In this document: piece by piece, positions 28,765-36,974 of the stretch
Numbering within the stretch: position 1 is the stretch's first letter
Layout: the number at the start of each line of letters is the position of its first letter
Source of the DNA: Pseudomonadota bacterium
GTDB taxonomy: Bacteria; Pseudomonadota; Alphaproteobacteria; Micropepsales; Micropepsaceae
Assembly (NCBI GenBank): GCA_021851325.1
Contig: JAJZDZ010000010.1
Span: 1 to 64,000, forward strand
Direction: 5' to 3'
DNA length: 64,000 nt
Position numbers and translations under genes: made by a program
The notes under the pieces: model-generated
The model's database searches: none
Seen by the model: the letters and a program-made list of their open reading frames with translations, nothing else
What the model was told of the DNA's origin: nothing

Positions 28765-29043
28765 CTATTCCGCCGCCGTCTTGGCCGGGGCAAACGGGAG
28801 CACCGATACATAAGTGCGGCGCTTGAACCCGGTTTTGAACGCAACCTGCCCGTCGCTGGTGGCAAAAATCGTATGGTCGCGACCCATGCCGACATTGGTG
28901 CCGGGATGAAACTTGGTGCCGCGCTGGCGCAAGATGATATTTCCGGCCGCGATGGCTTCGCCGCCAAATTTCTTCACACCCAGCATTTTGGGGTTCGAGT
29001 CGCGTCCATTGCGCGAAGAGCCGCCTGCCTTTTTGTGCGCCAT
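28765..29043 (-). CDS. rpmA: 50S ribosomal protein L27 (bL27)
   Basis: 92 residues with the canonical start [48 protein letters not shown]. The conserved basic N-terminal tail reaches the peptidyl-transferase centre. No N-terminal pre-sequence of the Firmicute type is present. Second gene of rplU-rpmA, 71 bases after rplU. Confidence 0.98.
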   Translation of the reverse strand: MAHKKAGGSSRNGRDSNPKMLGVKKFGGEAIAAGNIILRQRGTKFHPGTNVGMGRDHTIFATSDGQVAFKTGFKRRTYVSVLPFAPAKTAAE

Positions 29044-29114
29044 CTGTCTTGATCCTGCACTTGTTCGCCCTCGCCTTGAGAGCGACGATGGTTAGCTAAT
29101 ACACGGGTTCCGGC

Positions 29115-29426
29115 TTAACCGGCGTGGATTTCGGTGATCTTCACTGTGGTAAAATGCTGGCGATGCCCGCGCTTGCGCCGGGAGTCTTTGCGCCGCCGCT
29201 TCTTGAAGGCAACAACCTTCTCGCCCCGGCCCTGCTCGACAATCTCGGCTATCACGCTCGCGCCACCGACGAGGGGGGCACCGGCCTTTACCGCCTCACC
29301 ACCTACCATCAGCACGTCGGCAAAGGTCACCGCAGCGCCTGCCTCGCCCTCCAGCTTCTCAACCGAGAGCACATCATCTTTCGCGACCTTGTACTGCTTG
29401 CCGCCAGTGCGGATCACCGCAAACAT
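29115..29426 (-). CDS. rplU: 50S ribosomal protein L21 (bL21)
   Basis: 103 residues: [43 protein letters not shown] and the basic [26 protein letters not shown] segment that binds 23S rRNA. The ATG at 29426 is preceded by AAGGA; the 177-codon track ORF includes the promoter and leader. It heads the ribosomal-protein operon. Confidence 0.98.
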   Translation of the reverse strand: MFAVIRTGGKQYKVAKDDVLSVEKLEGEAGAAVTFADVLMVGGEAVKAGAPLVGGASVIAEIVEQGRGEKVVAFKKRRRKDSRRKRGHRQHFTTVKITEIHAG

Positions 29427-29508
29427 GGACCAAATCCTTGAAAAACGTTGCCTTGGCGCGCGCCAAACGGCCCCTAGAGGGACCCAGGGCGGGCTCCGAA
29501 AGGCGGGC

Positions 29509-29536
29509 ACTATAGCGATGCGCGATTGCCGGTCAA
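29509..29536 (-). promoter_or_regulatory. Predicted strong promoter of rplU-rpmA
   Basis: On the minus strand TTGACC, 16 bases, TATAGT; the -10 lies about 83 bases upstream of the rplU ATG, leaving a leader of roughly 75 nt. Confidence 0.75.
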
Positions 29537-29592
29537 GCAGGATCCTGAGGTTTCCCGCCTGAGGGGGAAATCCGGCTCCGGGGCGCATCACG

Positions 29593-30282
29593 ATGCGGGT
29601 TCCGTGCACACAGGGGCCGCTTGCCGACGGGCAAAAGGTCTTCACCAAAGACGGCCGGCCCCAGTATGGTGCACGCCAGATGCGCTCCCTGACAGATATT
29701 CTCTATAATTTTCACTGGATCGTGCCCGGCGAGGCCGCGCGTGCTGCCCAGGCCTATGGCGGCGGGCTCGGCCCGTTTCTGCGTCGCCACGGGATTCGCA
29801 CCGTGATCAATCTGCGCGGTGCCAACCCCGACTGGCGCTGGTGGCATTATGAGCGCCGCGCCTGCACCCGCGAAGGCGTCGTTCATGTCGATGTTATGCT
29901 CTCGAGCAAACATCTGCCGGCGCGGGCCATGCTGCTGGAACTGCTTGCGGCCTTTGCCCACAATCCCAGGCCATTGCTGCTCAAATGCTCGGGCGGTCAG
30001 GATCGCACCAGCCTCGCCGCCGCTCTTTTCATCCTTTACCATGAGGGCTGGCAGGGCGAGGCCGCCGCACTCGCCCAGTTTGCGCGCTGGCCCTATCTGC
30101 ACCTGCCCAAGCCCTACCAGCGCTGGCTGCGTCTCTTCGTTGTCTATGCCAAGGAGGCAGGGCAGGGCCGTGACCTCACCAGCTTCTTGCAGCAGGACTA
30201 CACGGCCACCGCGTTTCAGGCCTGGCTTGACGGCCGCGGCGAGCGCAGCGCCTACCGCAATGTTTATCGCGAGGCCTCCTAA
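29593..30282 (+). CDS. Tyrosine/dual-specificity phosphatase-like protein
   Basis: 229 residues with a Cys-based phosphatase loop [17 protein letters not shown] (C-x5-R, here C-SGGQD-R followed by T) and an upstream strand [13 protein letters not shown] typical of bacterial DSP/PTP-like proteins. The usual His before the catalytic Cys is Lys here. The general acid is not evident. It may act on protein phosphotyrosine or on inositol/lipid phosphates; the sequence does not decide. The start is uncertain: [13 protein letters not shown] at 29680 is an alternative. It precedes alkB on the same strand. Confidence 0.72.
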   Translation: MRVPCTQGPLADGQKVFTKDGRPQYGARQMRSLTDILYNFHWIVPGEAARAAQAYGGGLGPFLRRHGIRTVINLRGANPDWRWWHYERRACTREGVVHVDVMLSSKHLPARAMLLELLAAFAHNPRPLLLKCSGGQDRTSLAAALFILYHEGWQGEAAALAQFARWPYLHLPKPYQRWLRLFVVYAKEAGQGRDLTSFLQQDYTATAFQAWLDGRGERSAYRNVYREAS

Positions 30283-30366
30283 AGCGTATTCTGGATCGCA
30301 CCAGCAAGAGCTGTGGCTGCATCATCGCCGCCATGGCAGCAGGTCTGGACCACCGCAGCAAGACCG

Positions 30367-30984
30367 ATGCAATTACCCAACGCCCTTCCCATCGCTCAAG
30401 GTGTCCGCCTCTGGCCACAGGCGCTCAACCCCGCGCAGCAGTCCGAATTGCTGGAGGTTGTGCTGTCCACCACAGCGCAAGCTCCGTTCCTGCGGCCGAC
30501 GATGCCGCGCACCGGCACACCCTTTACGGTAACGCAGACCAATTTCGGCACTCTCGGCTGGGTCTCTGATGCCCAAGGCTACCGCTACCAGGCCCATCAT
30601 CCGGTAACCGGCCAACCCTGGCCACCCATCCCCTCGCTCTTGCTCAGGCTCTGGCACGCGGCCCTGCCTGATGCCCCGGATCCGCACTGCTGCCTCGTCA
30701 ACCATTATCGGGACGGCGCGCGCATGGGACTGCATCAGGACCGCGACGAGACCGCCCTCGACGTCCCCGTTCTTTCCATAAGCCTTGGCGCAGACGCGCT
30801 GTTTCGCCTTGGCGGCACGAGCCGGAAAAGTCCGACCCAAAGCCTGAAGCTGCGCTCCGGTGATCTTCTGGTCTTTGGCGGCGCGGCGCGGCTCGCCTTT
30901 CACGGGATCGACCGCATCCTCGCGGGCAGCTCCGATCTCGTTCCTGGGGGAGGGCGCATCAATCTGACCTTGCGCCGGGTCTGA
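30367..30984 (+). CDS. alkB: Alpha-ketoglutarate-dependent DNA repair dioxygenase AlkB
   Basis: 205-residue Fe(II)/2-oxoglutarate oxygenase that reverses N-alkyl damage in DNA or RNA. The iron ligands are visible in GLHQDRDE (HxD) and LAFHGIDRI (distal His), and the 2-oxoglutarate-binding arginines in GGRINLTLRRV. LVNHYRDGARMGLHQD is the characteristic segment. I start at MQLPNALPIAQ; an upstream GTG at 30313 adds 18 residues. It follows the phosphatase-like gene by 84 bases. Whether it is induced by methylation damage is not visible. Confidence 0.92.
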   Translation: MQLPNALPIAQGVRLWPQALNPAQQSELLEVVLSTTAQAPFLRPTMPRTGTPFTVTQTNFGTLGWVSDAQGYRYQAHHPVTGQPWPPIPSLLLRLWHAALPDAPDPHCCLVNHYRDGARMGLHQDRDETALDVPVLSISLGADALFRLGGTSRKSPTQSLKLRSGDLLVFGGAARLAFHGIDRILAGSSDLVPGGGRINLTLRRV

Positions 30985-30992
30985 CCAGTGGC

Positions 30993-31027
30993 AAAAAAAG
31001 ACGCCCGGTCAGGGGAATGACCGGGCG
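30993..31027 (-). terminator. Rho-independent terminator on the minus strand
   Basis: CGCCCGGTCA-TTCCCC-TGACCGGGCG (10-bp stem) followed by TC and seven T on the minus strand. It lies 242 bases past the grxD stop, so it ends either a long 3' UTR or a separate small RNA. Confidence 0.9.
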
Positions 31028-31140
31028 CCATGCGCCGTTACGCGCCGGTGTCGGGAGGGGATGACCGACACCTCGAGAAGGGCTCCATCCAGCTTGCGAG
31101 CGGGGGGGCAGTGCCTGCTGGATAGTGTCGTCGCCCGTCT
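30993..31140 (-). ncRNA. Candidate trans-acting small RNA with three C-rich hairpin loops
   Basis: Downstream of grxD, reading the minus strand, three hairpins follow each other. ATCCAGC/GCTGGAT (31087-31123) encloses a loop with seven C. GGTGTCGG/CCGACACC (31047-31072) has loop TCATCCCCTC. The terminator stem has loop TTCCCC. Exposed C-tracts complementary to Shine-Dalgarno G-runs are the hallmark of several alphaproteobacterial sRNA families (CcsR/alpha-r14, CCUCCUCCC loops), though the exact motif differs here. A CTTGAAA hexamer-like element lies just upstream near 31171-31177, but no clear -10 was found. It could instead be a 3'-UTR-derived RNA of the bolA-grxD transcript. No ORF in this stretch is credible. 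Confidence 0.45.
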
Positions 31141-31202
31141 CAGGTACTTACCTATGCAACGAGGCAACAGTTTTCAAGTATTTTCTATATACCATGACGT
31201 AA

Positions 31203-31252
31203 TGATACAAATTTAATGGACAGTTGCCAATATGATACATTTTGTTGGCAAC
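31203..31252. repeat. AT-rich island with inverted repeat and duplicated TGATACA
   Basis: GTTGCCAA (31223-31230) and TTGGCAAC (31245-31252) form a perfect 8-bp inverted repeat around a 14-base spacer. TGATACA occurs at 31203 and again at 31233, exactly 30 bases apart. The surrounding 60 bases are much more AT-rich than the genome. It may be an operator for the downstream candidate sRNA or a 3' UTR hairpin of grxD; no T-run follows. Confidence 0.45.
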
Positions 31253-31268
31253 AATCAATGCATCACGT

Positions 31269-31601
31269 CTAGGCAGCAGGCTGACAGGCAATGCCCTTTT
31301 CCGCCAGGAACGGGGCAAGTTCGTCGCTTTCGTACATTTCACGCAAAATGTCCGAACCGCCGACAAATTCACCTTTGACATAAAGCTGCGGAATGGTCGG
31401 CCAGTTGGAGAAGTCCTTGATACCCTGACGCACGTCCGGGTCTTTCAGCACGTCCACCGCCTTAAACTTGACCCCCAGGCTGGAGAGGATCTGCACCGCG
31501 ACCGAAGAAAATCCACACTGCGGAAAAACGGGCGTGCCCTTCATATAAAGCACGACGTCATTTTCTGCGATTTCCTTGGTGATCTGATCACGCACGCTCA
31601 T
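31269..31601 (-). CDS. grxD: Monothiol glutaredoxin, Grx4 family
   Basis: 110 residues with the CGFS active site (PQCGFSSVAVQIL), KG at VVLYMKGTP, and the glutathione-binding WPTIPQLYVKGEFVGGSDI. CGFS glutaredoxins carry and deliver [2Fe-2S] clusters, often as a heterodimer with a BolA protein, and bolA lies 97 bases upstream in the same direction. Length and start are standard. Confidence 0.96.
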   Translation of the reverse strand: MSVRDQITKEIAENDVVLYMKGTPVFPQCGFSSVAVQILSSLGVKFKAVDVLKDPDVRQGIKDFSNWPTIPQLYVKGEFVGGSDILREMYESDELAPFLAEKGIACQPAA

Positions 31602-31698
31602 TGCACGAGGCCTTTCAAAGGACGGGAAGCAATCTCATGATCTAGGAACCGCGGCTCAGGCCGTCAAGGCCGGTCCGAGGCCCTCATACCTGCCCCAA

Positions 31699-31932
31699 TC
31701 ACGCTTTGACAGTGGTCTGCAAGGACAGAGCATGCAGCACCCCACCCATGCGGCCCTTCAGCGCATCATAGACCATCTGGTGCTGCTGGACCCGGGTCTT
31801 TCCCTTGAACGCACTGCTCGCAATCATCGCCGCGTAATGATCATTGTCACCGGCCAGATCCGTGATCGTGACCTCGGCATCCGGAAACGCCTCCTTGATC
31901 AGTCTTTCGATCTCTGCGGCCTGCATCGCCAT
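31699..31932 (-). CDS. BolA family protein
   Basis: 77-residue BolA-type protein (AAEIERLIKEAFPDAEVTITDLAGDNDHYAAMIASSAFKGKTRVQQHQMVYDALKGRMGGVLHALSLQT). The conserved HALSLQT C-terminus contains the invariant His that can ligate a shared iron-sulfur cluster with Grx4. It is of the short IbaG-like type. It lies between purL and grxD, an arrangement repeated in alphaproteobacteria, and probably forms a cluster-transfer pair with the next gene. Confidence 0.93.
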   Translation of the reverse strand: MAMQAAEIERLIKEAFPDAEVTITDLAGDNDHYAAMIASSAFKGKTRVQQHQMVYDALKGRMGGVLHALSLQTTVKA

Positions 31933-32019
31933 TCCAGCACCTGTTTCCTGTTCAACCGGTTATACCAAACTTGGGGCAGCGCTTGCTCGCCACCATCTGC
32001 ACCCCGAGCCCTGCTGTCA

Positions 32020-34251
32020 TCAGTTCACGGGTGGCAGCTCACTGGCCCCCATATAGGCGGGAAACCAGCCTTCATGAGCCCCACGCAGTTGCGCCAGGCT
32101 GAGCTTGGTTCCGTCCACGACCAGCTGCTCGCCACCAACCTGGCCAATTGGCCAGCACGGCACCTGCCGTCGCTTCGCCTCGGATAAAATCGCGTCAACC
32201 CGCTCAGAAGGCACGGATAGCAGATAGCGCCCCTGATCCTCGCCAAACCAAAATGCCACGGCATCGGCCGCAGCCGCGCCTGGCCCGAGCAGGCCTTCGG
32301 CCGGAGCCAGCATCACCCCGATACCACCGGCCAATGCCATTTCACTAACCGCCACCAGCAGGCCGCCGTCACCAACATCATGGCAGGTGTCGACCCGTCC
32401 CGCCTCGATCAGTTCGCGCACAAAGCTGCCGTGAGTACGCTCAGCCAGCAAGTCGACCGGCGGCGCCGCGCCCTCCTCGCGTCCCTCGATCTCACGCAGA
32501 AACACCGACTGACCGAGATGTCCCATTGTCTGGCCGACGAGCAGCAACACATCTCCTTCACGCTTGAAGCCGACACTTGCCATGCGCTGCACGTCGCTAA
32601 GGAGCCCGATGGCCCCGATCGTCGGTGTCGGCAGGATGCCCTCGCCATTGGTCTCATTGTAGAGCGAGCAGTTGCCTGACACGATCGGACAGTCAAGGAC
32701 ACGACACGCCTCGGCAATCCCATCAATCGCTGCCACGATCTGCCACATGATTTGCGGCTTCTGCGGATTTCCGAAATTGAGATTGTCAGTCGCCGCAAGC
32801 GGACGAGCTCCCACCGCCGAAAGATTCCGGCAGGCTTCCGCGACCGCTTGCTTTCCACCTTCGAAAGGATCGGCAAAACAATAGCGCGGGGTCACATCCG
32901 TGGTCATCGCCAGCCCTTTCTGGCTGGCATGGATGCGCACAACCGCCGCATCACCACCAGGACGCTGCACCGTGTCGTTCATCACCGTGTGATCATATTG
33001 TTCCCAAATCCAGCGGCGCGCACACAGATCCGGAGAGCCGAGCAGTCGCAGCAGACATTCGCCCAAAGGCCGGCTCCGATCATAGGCTGGAACGCCTGAA
33101 AGGCCAGGCCGGCGCTCGAAAGGCCGTTCGTAGAGCGGCGCTGCATTGGAGAGTGCTCCGACCGGAAGATCCGCCACTACCTGACCTTTGTGCCGGACCA
33201 CGAGGCGATCGGTGAGGGTGGTGATGCCGATGACCGCAAAATCGAGTTCCCATTTCTTGAAAATGGCTTCCGCCTGCTTTTCCCGTCCCGGCTTCAGTAC
33301 GGCCAGCATGCGTTCCTGGCTTTCCGACAGCATCATCTCATAGGCGGTCATCTCGGCTTCGCGCTGCGGAACCTTGTCGAGATCAAGTTCGATTCCGGAG
33401 CCGCCTTTGTCAGCCATCTCGGCCGACGACGAGGTCAGGCCCGCCGCTCCCATGTCCTGAATAGCGATAATCGCATCGGTTGCCATCAGTTCGAGGCAGG
33501 CTTCGAGCAACAGCTTTTCGGTAAAGGGGTCCCCGACCTGCACGGTGGGACGCTTTTCCTGTGCATCCTCACCAAATTCGGCCGAGGCCATCGTCGCCCC
33601 ATGGATGCCATCGCGCCCGGTTTTAGAGCCGATATAGACGACCGGATTACCCGCCCCCTTGGCCGCAGAGAGAAAAATATTGTCTGCCCGCGCCAGTCCA
33701 ACACACATCGCGTTGACCAGAATGTTACCGTTATAGGAGGGATGAAAATTGACCTCTCCTCCGACGGTTGGCACCCCCATGCAATTGCCGTAGCCGCCGA
33801 TCCCAGCCACAACGCCGGACACAAGATGGCGCGTCTTGGGATGCTGTGGCGCACCGAAGCGCAGCGCATTCAGCATTGCGATCGGCCGTGCCCCCATGGT
33901 GAAGACATCGCGCATGATGCCGCCAACACCTGTCGCTGCACCCTGATAAGGCTCGATGAAACTTGGATGGTTGTGGCTTTCCATCTTGAACACGGCCGCA
34001 TCGCCGTCACCAATGTCAACGACACCGGCATTTTCTCCCGGGCCCTGTATCACCCAGGGGGCCTTTGTCGGCAGACGGCGCAAATGTACGCGGGTGGATT
34101 TGTAGGAGCAGTGCTCGGACCACATGACACTGAATATGCCCAACTCAACAAGGTTGGGAGCACGGCCGAGAAGCTCGAGGATACGGTCGTACTCATCCGT
34201 ACTCAGGCCATGTTCGGCAACAAGTTCCGGCGTTATTGCACTCACAGTCAC
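32020..34251 (-). CDS. purL: Phosphoribosylformylglycinamidine synthase subunit PurL
   Basis: 743-residue small-type PurL, the ATP-dependent synthase that works with PurQ and PurS in the fourth step of purine synthesis. Family motifs: [98 protein letters not shown], and [20 protein letters not shown]. The short length shows that it needs separate PurQ and PurS, both encoded just upstream on the same strand. Confidence 0.98.
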   Translation of the reverse strand: MTVSAITPELVAEHGLSTDEYDRILELLGRAPNLVELGIFSVMWSEHCSYKSTRVHLRRLPTKAPWVIQGPGENAGVVDIGDGDAAVFKMESHNHPSFIEPYQGAATGVGGIMRDVFTMGARPIAMLNALRFGAPQHPKTRHLVSGVVAGIGGYGNCMGVPTVGGEVNFHPSYNGNILVNAMCVGLARADNIFLSAAKGAGNPVVYIGSKTGRDGIHGATMASAEFGEDAQEKRPTVQVGDPFTEKLLLEACLELMATDAIIAIQDMGAAGLTSSSAEMADKGGSGIELDLDKVPQREAEMTAYEMMLSESQERMLAVLKPGREKQAEAIFKKWELDFAVIGITTLTDRLVVRHKGQVVADLPVGALSNAAPLYERPFERRPGLSGVPAYDRSRPLGECLLRLLGSPDLCARRWIWEQYDHTVMNDTVQRPGGDAAVVRIHASQKGLAMTTDVTPRYCFADPFEGGKQAVAEACRNLSAVGARPLAATDNLNFGNPQKPQIMWQIVAAIDGIAEACRVLDCPIVSGNCSLYNETNGEGILPTPTIGAIGLLSDVQRMASVGFKREGDVLLLVGQTMGHLGQSVFLREIEGREEGAAPPVDLLAERTHGSFVRELIEAGRVDTCHDVGDGGLLVAVSEMALAGGIGVMLAPAEGLLGPGAAAADAVAFWFGEDQGRYLLSVPSERVDAILSEAKRRQVPCWPIGQVGGEQLVVDGTKLSLAQLRGAHEGWFPAYMGASELPPVN

Positions 34252-34341
34252 AGTCCCTCACCGATAAGCGTGGCCAAAGCCGCCCGTTCCTTTGCTGCCC
34301 GCATCCATACGCACACCCTCCGTCGACAGGCCGATCAGGTC

Positions 34342-35013
34342 CTATCCCAGGGTTTCGATCAGGCTTTGGAACAGCGCCCGTCCATCGGTGCCGCCCAGCA
34401 GCGGATCGCACACCCGCTCGGGGTGCGGCATCAATCCCAATACATTGCGCTTTTCCGACAGAATTCCGGCAATGTCCCGCATCGAGCCATTGCAGTTGTG
34501 CCCGGGCGCATAGCGGAAGGCGACGCGGCCCTCGCCTTCAAGCCGGTCCAGCGTCGCCTCATCCGCAGTGTAGTTGCCCTCGCCATGTGCCACCGGAAAA
34601 GTCACGTGCTGGCCAGCTGTGTACTTGCGCGTAAATGCAGACTGGCTTTCGCTCACCACCAGTTCCGTCATGTGGCAGACAAATTTCAGTCCGGCATTGC
34701 GCATCAGCACGCCGGGCAGCATGTGGGTTTCGGTCAGAACCTGAAACCCATTGCAGATCCCCAGAACCGCGCCCCCCCTGTCGGCATGTGCCCTCACCGC
34801 CGGCATGATATTGGAGTGTGCGGCCATGGCGCCGGTCCGCAGATAATCGCCATAAGAAAATCCGCCAGGAAGCACAACCAGGTCGACTCCAGCGGGCAGT
34901 TCGTTCTGTTGATGCCATACCATCTGCGTCTTTTGACCGGTGAGCTCCTCAAGCGCACTCGCCGCATCGCGGTCGCAGTTGGAAGCAGGAAAAACGATGA
35001 CGGCAGCTCTCAT
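34342..35013 (-). CDS. purQ: Phosphoribosylformylglycinamidine synthase subunit PurQ
   Basis: 223-residue class I glutamine amidotransferase supplying ammonia to PurL. Nucleophile region [22 protein letters not shown] (Cys), catalytic His-Glu in [11 protein letters not shown], and [16 protein letters not shown] are visible. I use [16 protein letters not shown] as start; the track ORF begins 14 codons earlier. It lies 104 bases after purS and 90 bases before purL. Confidence 0.97.
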   Translation of the reverse strand: MRAAVIVFPASNCDRDAASALEELTGQKTQMVWHQQNELPAGVDLVVLPGGFSYGDYLRTGAMAAHSNIMPAVRAHADRGGAVLGICNGFQVLTETHMLPGVLMRNAGLKFVCHMTELVVSESQSAFTRKYTAGQHVTFPVAHGEGNYTADEATLDRLEGEGRVAFRYAPGHNCNGSMRDIAGILSEKRNVLGLMPHPERVCDPLLGGTDGRALFQSLIETLG

Positions 35014-35117
35014 GGATGGCACCATTAGCCCGGGAATTGGGGCTTTTGCCCGCATCCGCCTCTGCTCGGCAGGATGCGGGCGTTTACACCTGTGAACCGA
35101 ATATCCTGCGCCACGGG

Positions 35118-35360
35118 CTAGGATTTAAGTTCGATTTCGTATTTTTCGATCACGGTATTGGCAAGCAGTTGCTCACACATCTGCCTGACCGCAGCCCGCG
35201 CCTTCGCGGCATCGGTCTCGGCCAGCTCAAGATCGATCACCTTGCCCTGGCGGACCTCGCCGACACCGTCAAAACCCAGGCCCTGCAGGGCATGGCCAAT
35301 GGCTTTGCCCTGGGGATCAAGAACCCCACTCTTCAAGGTGACAAAGACGCGCGCTTTCAT
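35118..35360 (-). CDS. purS: Phosphoribosylformylglycinamidine synthase subunit PurS
   Basis: 80-residue small subunit that bridges PurL and Pur[47 protein letters not shown] and [18 protein letters not shown] are the family pattern. The ATG at 35360 lies eight bases after the purC stop; a GTG at 35372, overlapping the purC stop (GTGA), is an alternative start adding four residues. Confidence 0.96.
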   Translation of the reverse strand: MKARVFVTLKSGVLDPQGKAIGHALQGLGFDGVGEVRQGKVIDLELAETDAAKARAAVRQMCEQLLANTVIEKYEIELKS

Positions 35361-35368
35361 GGAGGTGC

Positions 35369-36133
35369 TCACTTCACAAGGACAGGACCTTTGGCCTCTC
35401 CTTGCATTGATTCGGGCATAATTCCCAGCCGGCGGGCTACTTCGGAATACGCCTCAACAACTCCGCCCAGATCGCGGCGGAAGCGGTCCTTATCCATCTT
35501 CTCGTTCGAATTGACATCCCACAGCCGGCAGGAATCCGGGCTGATCTCATCGGCCAGCACGATCCGCATATAGTCGTTCTCCCACAGGCGGCCAAACTCG
35601 ACCTTGAAGTCGACCAGTTTGATGCCGGCCCCAAGAAACAGCCCCGAGAGGAAGTCGTTGATGCGGATAGTGAGGTTGACGATATCGTCCAGATCCTGCG
35701 GGCTGGCCCAGCCGAACGCGGTGATGTGCTCTTCCGACACCCACGGATCATGAAGCTGATCGTTCTTGTAATAATATTCGATAATCGATCGCGGCAGCGG
35801 GGTACCTTCTTCAATCCCCAGCCGCTTCGACATCGAGCCGGCGGCAACATTGCGTACAACGACCTCAAGGGGGATGATTTCAACTTCCTTGACCAGCTGT
35901 TCGCGCATATTGAGGCGGCGGACAAAGTGCGTTGGCACCCCGATCGCGTTGAGCTGCGTCATCAGATATTCACTGATGCGATTGTTGAGAACGCCCTTGC
36001 CGTCGAGCGTCGCCTTCTTGGTGGCGTCGAAGGCGGTCGTGTCGTCCTTGAAGTACTGGATCAAGGTTCCAGGCTCGGGCCCCTCATAGAGAATTTTGGC
36101 CTTGCCCTCATAGATCATGCGGCGACGTTTCAT
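35369..36133 (-). CDS. purC: Phosphoribosylaminoimidazole-succinocarboxamide synthase
   Basis: 254-residue SAICAR synthase joining aspartate to [80 protein letters not shown] and [12 protein letters not shown] are signature segments. The start at [13 protein letters not shown] is the family one; the track ORF reads back through the promoter. It heads the purC-purS-purQ-purL series. Confidence 0.97.
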   Translation of the reverse strand: MKRRRMIYEGKAKILYEGPEPGTLIQYFKDDTTAFDATKKATLDGKGVLNNRISEYLMTQLNAIGVPTHFVRRLNMREQLVKEVEIIPLEVVVRNVAAGSMSKRLGIEEGTPLPRSIIEYYYKNDQLHDPWVSEEHITAFGWASPQDLDDIVNLTIRINDFLSGLFLGAGIKLVDFKVEFGRLWENDYMRIVLADEISPDSCRLWDVNSNEKMDKDRFRRDLGGVVEAYSEVARRLGIMPESMQGEAKGPVLVK

Positions 36134-36201
36134 GCGAGGTGTCCTGGTGGGGCCCCTGGGCCCAAAACACGAGACGGGGCCTTGAGCCCCGCCGGGATGG
36201 C

Positions 36202-36231
36202 AATGTAGCGGATCGGCGCCGGGCTCGGCAA
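36202..36231 (-). promoter_or_regulatory. Predicted promoter and GC-hairpin leader of the purC operon
   Basis: On the minus strand TTGCCG, 18 bases, TACATT, about 70 bases before the purC start. The leader then carries GGGGC-TCAAG-GCCCC followed after eight bases by TTTT, and a second GGGCCC-rich palindrome. I see no known purine riboswitch motif; the hairpins could act in attenuation. Confidence 0.5.
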
Positions 36232-36366
36232 CGCCTGAGGAGCGGGCGCGGGGCGCCGCCCCCTCGGCTCTCTTCAATCGGATCTTCTTGCCGGACCGCC
36301 AATGCGCTAAAGCAAGGAGGATCCAAGGCCCTGCCACCCGGGGCCAGGTAGCTGCCAGGAGTTGTA

Positions 36367-36693
36367 ATGAGCACTGCGTTTGACGAGCGCCGCCGGGCGC
36401 TGGAGGAAAAATGGGCCCATGACGAGGAGTTGCGCTTCAAGGTGCATGTCCGGCGGGCCAAACTGATGGGCCTTTGGGCGGCCACGGAAATGGCCCTGAG
36501 CCCAGCGGAGGCGGACGCCTACGCCAAGACCCTCGTTGCTCTGGATATGTCCCGGGGAGGGGATGAAGAGGTCGTCCAGAAGATCCTTTCCGACTTTGCG
36601 GCCAAGTCGATTGGCCGCACCGATCACCTCCTGCGCACCAAGATGGCCGAGCTCCTCGAGCAGGCCAAAGATCAGATCATGACTGAAGGCTGA
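36367..36693 (+). CDS. DUF1476 protein, ATP synthase zeta-type inhibitor
   Basis: 108-residue all-helical protein of the DUF1476 family ([97 protein letters not shown]). In Paracoccus this family is the zeta subunit, the natural inhibitor of F1Fo-ATPase, inserting its N-terminal helix into F1. It is divergent from purC. A possible structured RNA follows its stop codon. Confidence 0.92.
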   Translation: MSTAFDERRRALEEKWAHDEELRFKVHVRRAKLMGLWAATEMALSPAEADAYAKTLVALDMSRGGDEEVVQKILSDFAAKSIGRTDHLLRTKMAELLEQAKDQIMTEG

Positions 36694-36699
36694 ACAACC

Positions 36700-36860
36700 C
36701 CGATCTTGCACTCAGCCCTGGGCTCAAGACAGGGCGCAGGAAAGTCCGCACGCGGCTGATTGGGCCCCGCCAGGCCGTTGAACCCGGCTCCGCGGGGCAC
36801 CGGCGCCCCTAACGCCGCTTGACGAGCAAGGCAGAAGACGGTGGCTAGCGTTCACATCCG
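36700..36860 (+). ncRNA. Putative compact structured RNA with RNase P RNA-like core
   Basis: Directly after the DUF1476 gene, boxes resembling RNase P RNA occur in order. A hairpin GCCCTG/CAGGGC sits in the P3 place; GGAAAGTCC (36739-36747) matches conserved region I; GAGCAAGGC (36824-36832) matches the first half of region IV; CAGAAGACGGTGGCTA (from 36832) resembles region V. AG[U]CCGC can pair with GUGGCU, leaving one bulged U, as in the universal P4 helix. GCGGC/GCCGC could be P5. Between them lies a 12-bp hairpin GCCCCGC/GGCCG...CGGCU/GCGGGGC. The specificity domain boxes are absent and the length (~160 nt) is far below the usual ~350-400. It may be a relic, a paralogue or chance similarity; the ends are arbitrary. 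Confidence 0.35.
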
Positions 36861-36974
36861 GCACCGTTCCAGACCGCGCGCTGCGGCCGCCTTGCCCCAA
36901 GTCCGAGGACCTCTACGGCCTTCAGGGCCAACTTGCCCATCCTGCGTGCCAGTTTGCTGCCGAGGCCTGGCGCC

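Noticed and set aside
31020-31140. Candidate small RNA as 6S RNA
   Set aside because: Three separate hairpins rather than a long rod with a central bubble, and the length is too short.
36134-36200. Purine riboswitch in the purC leader
   Set aside because: The GC hairpins do not match the three-way junction or conserved loop sequences of purine, PRPP or guanidine-type riboswitches.
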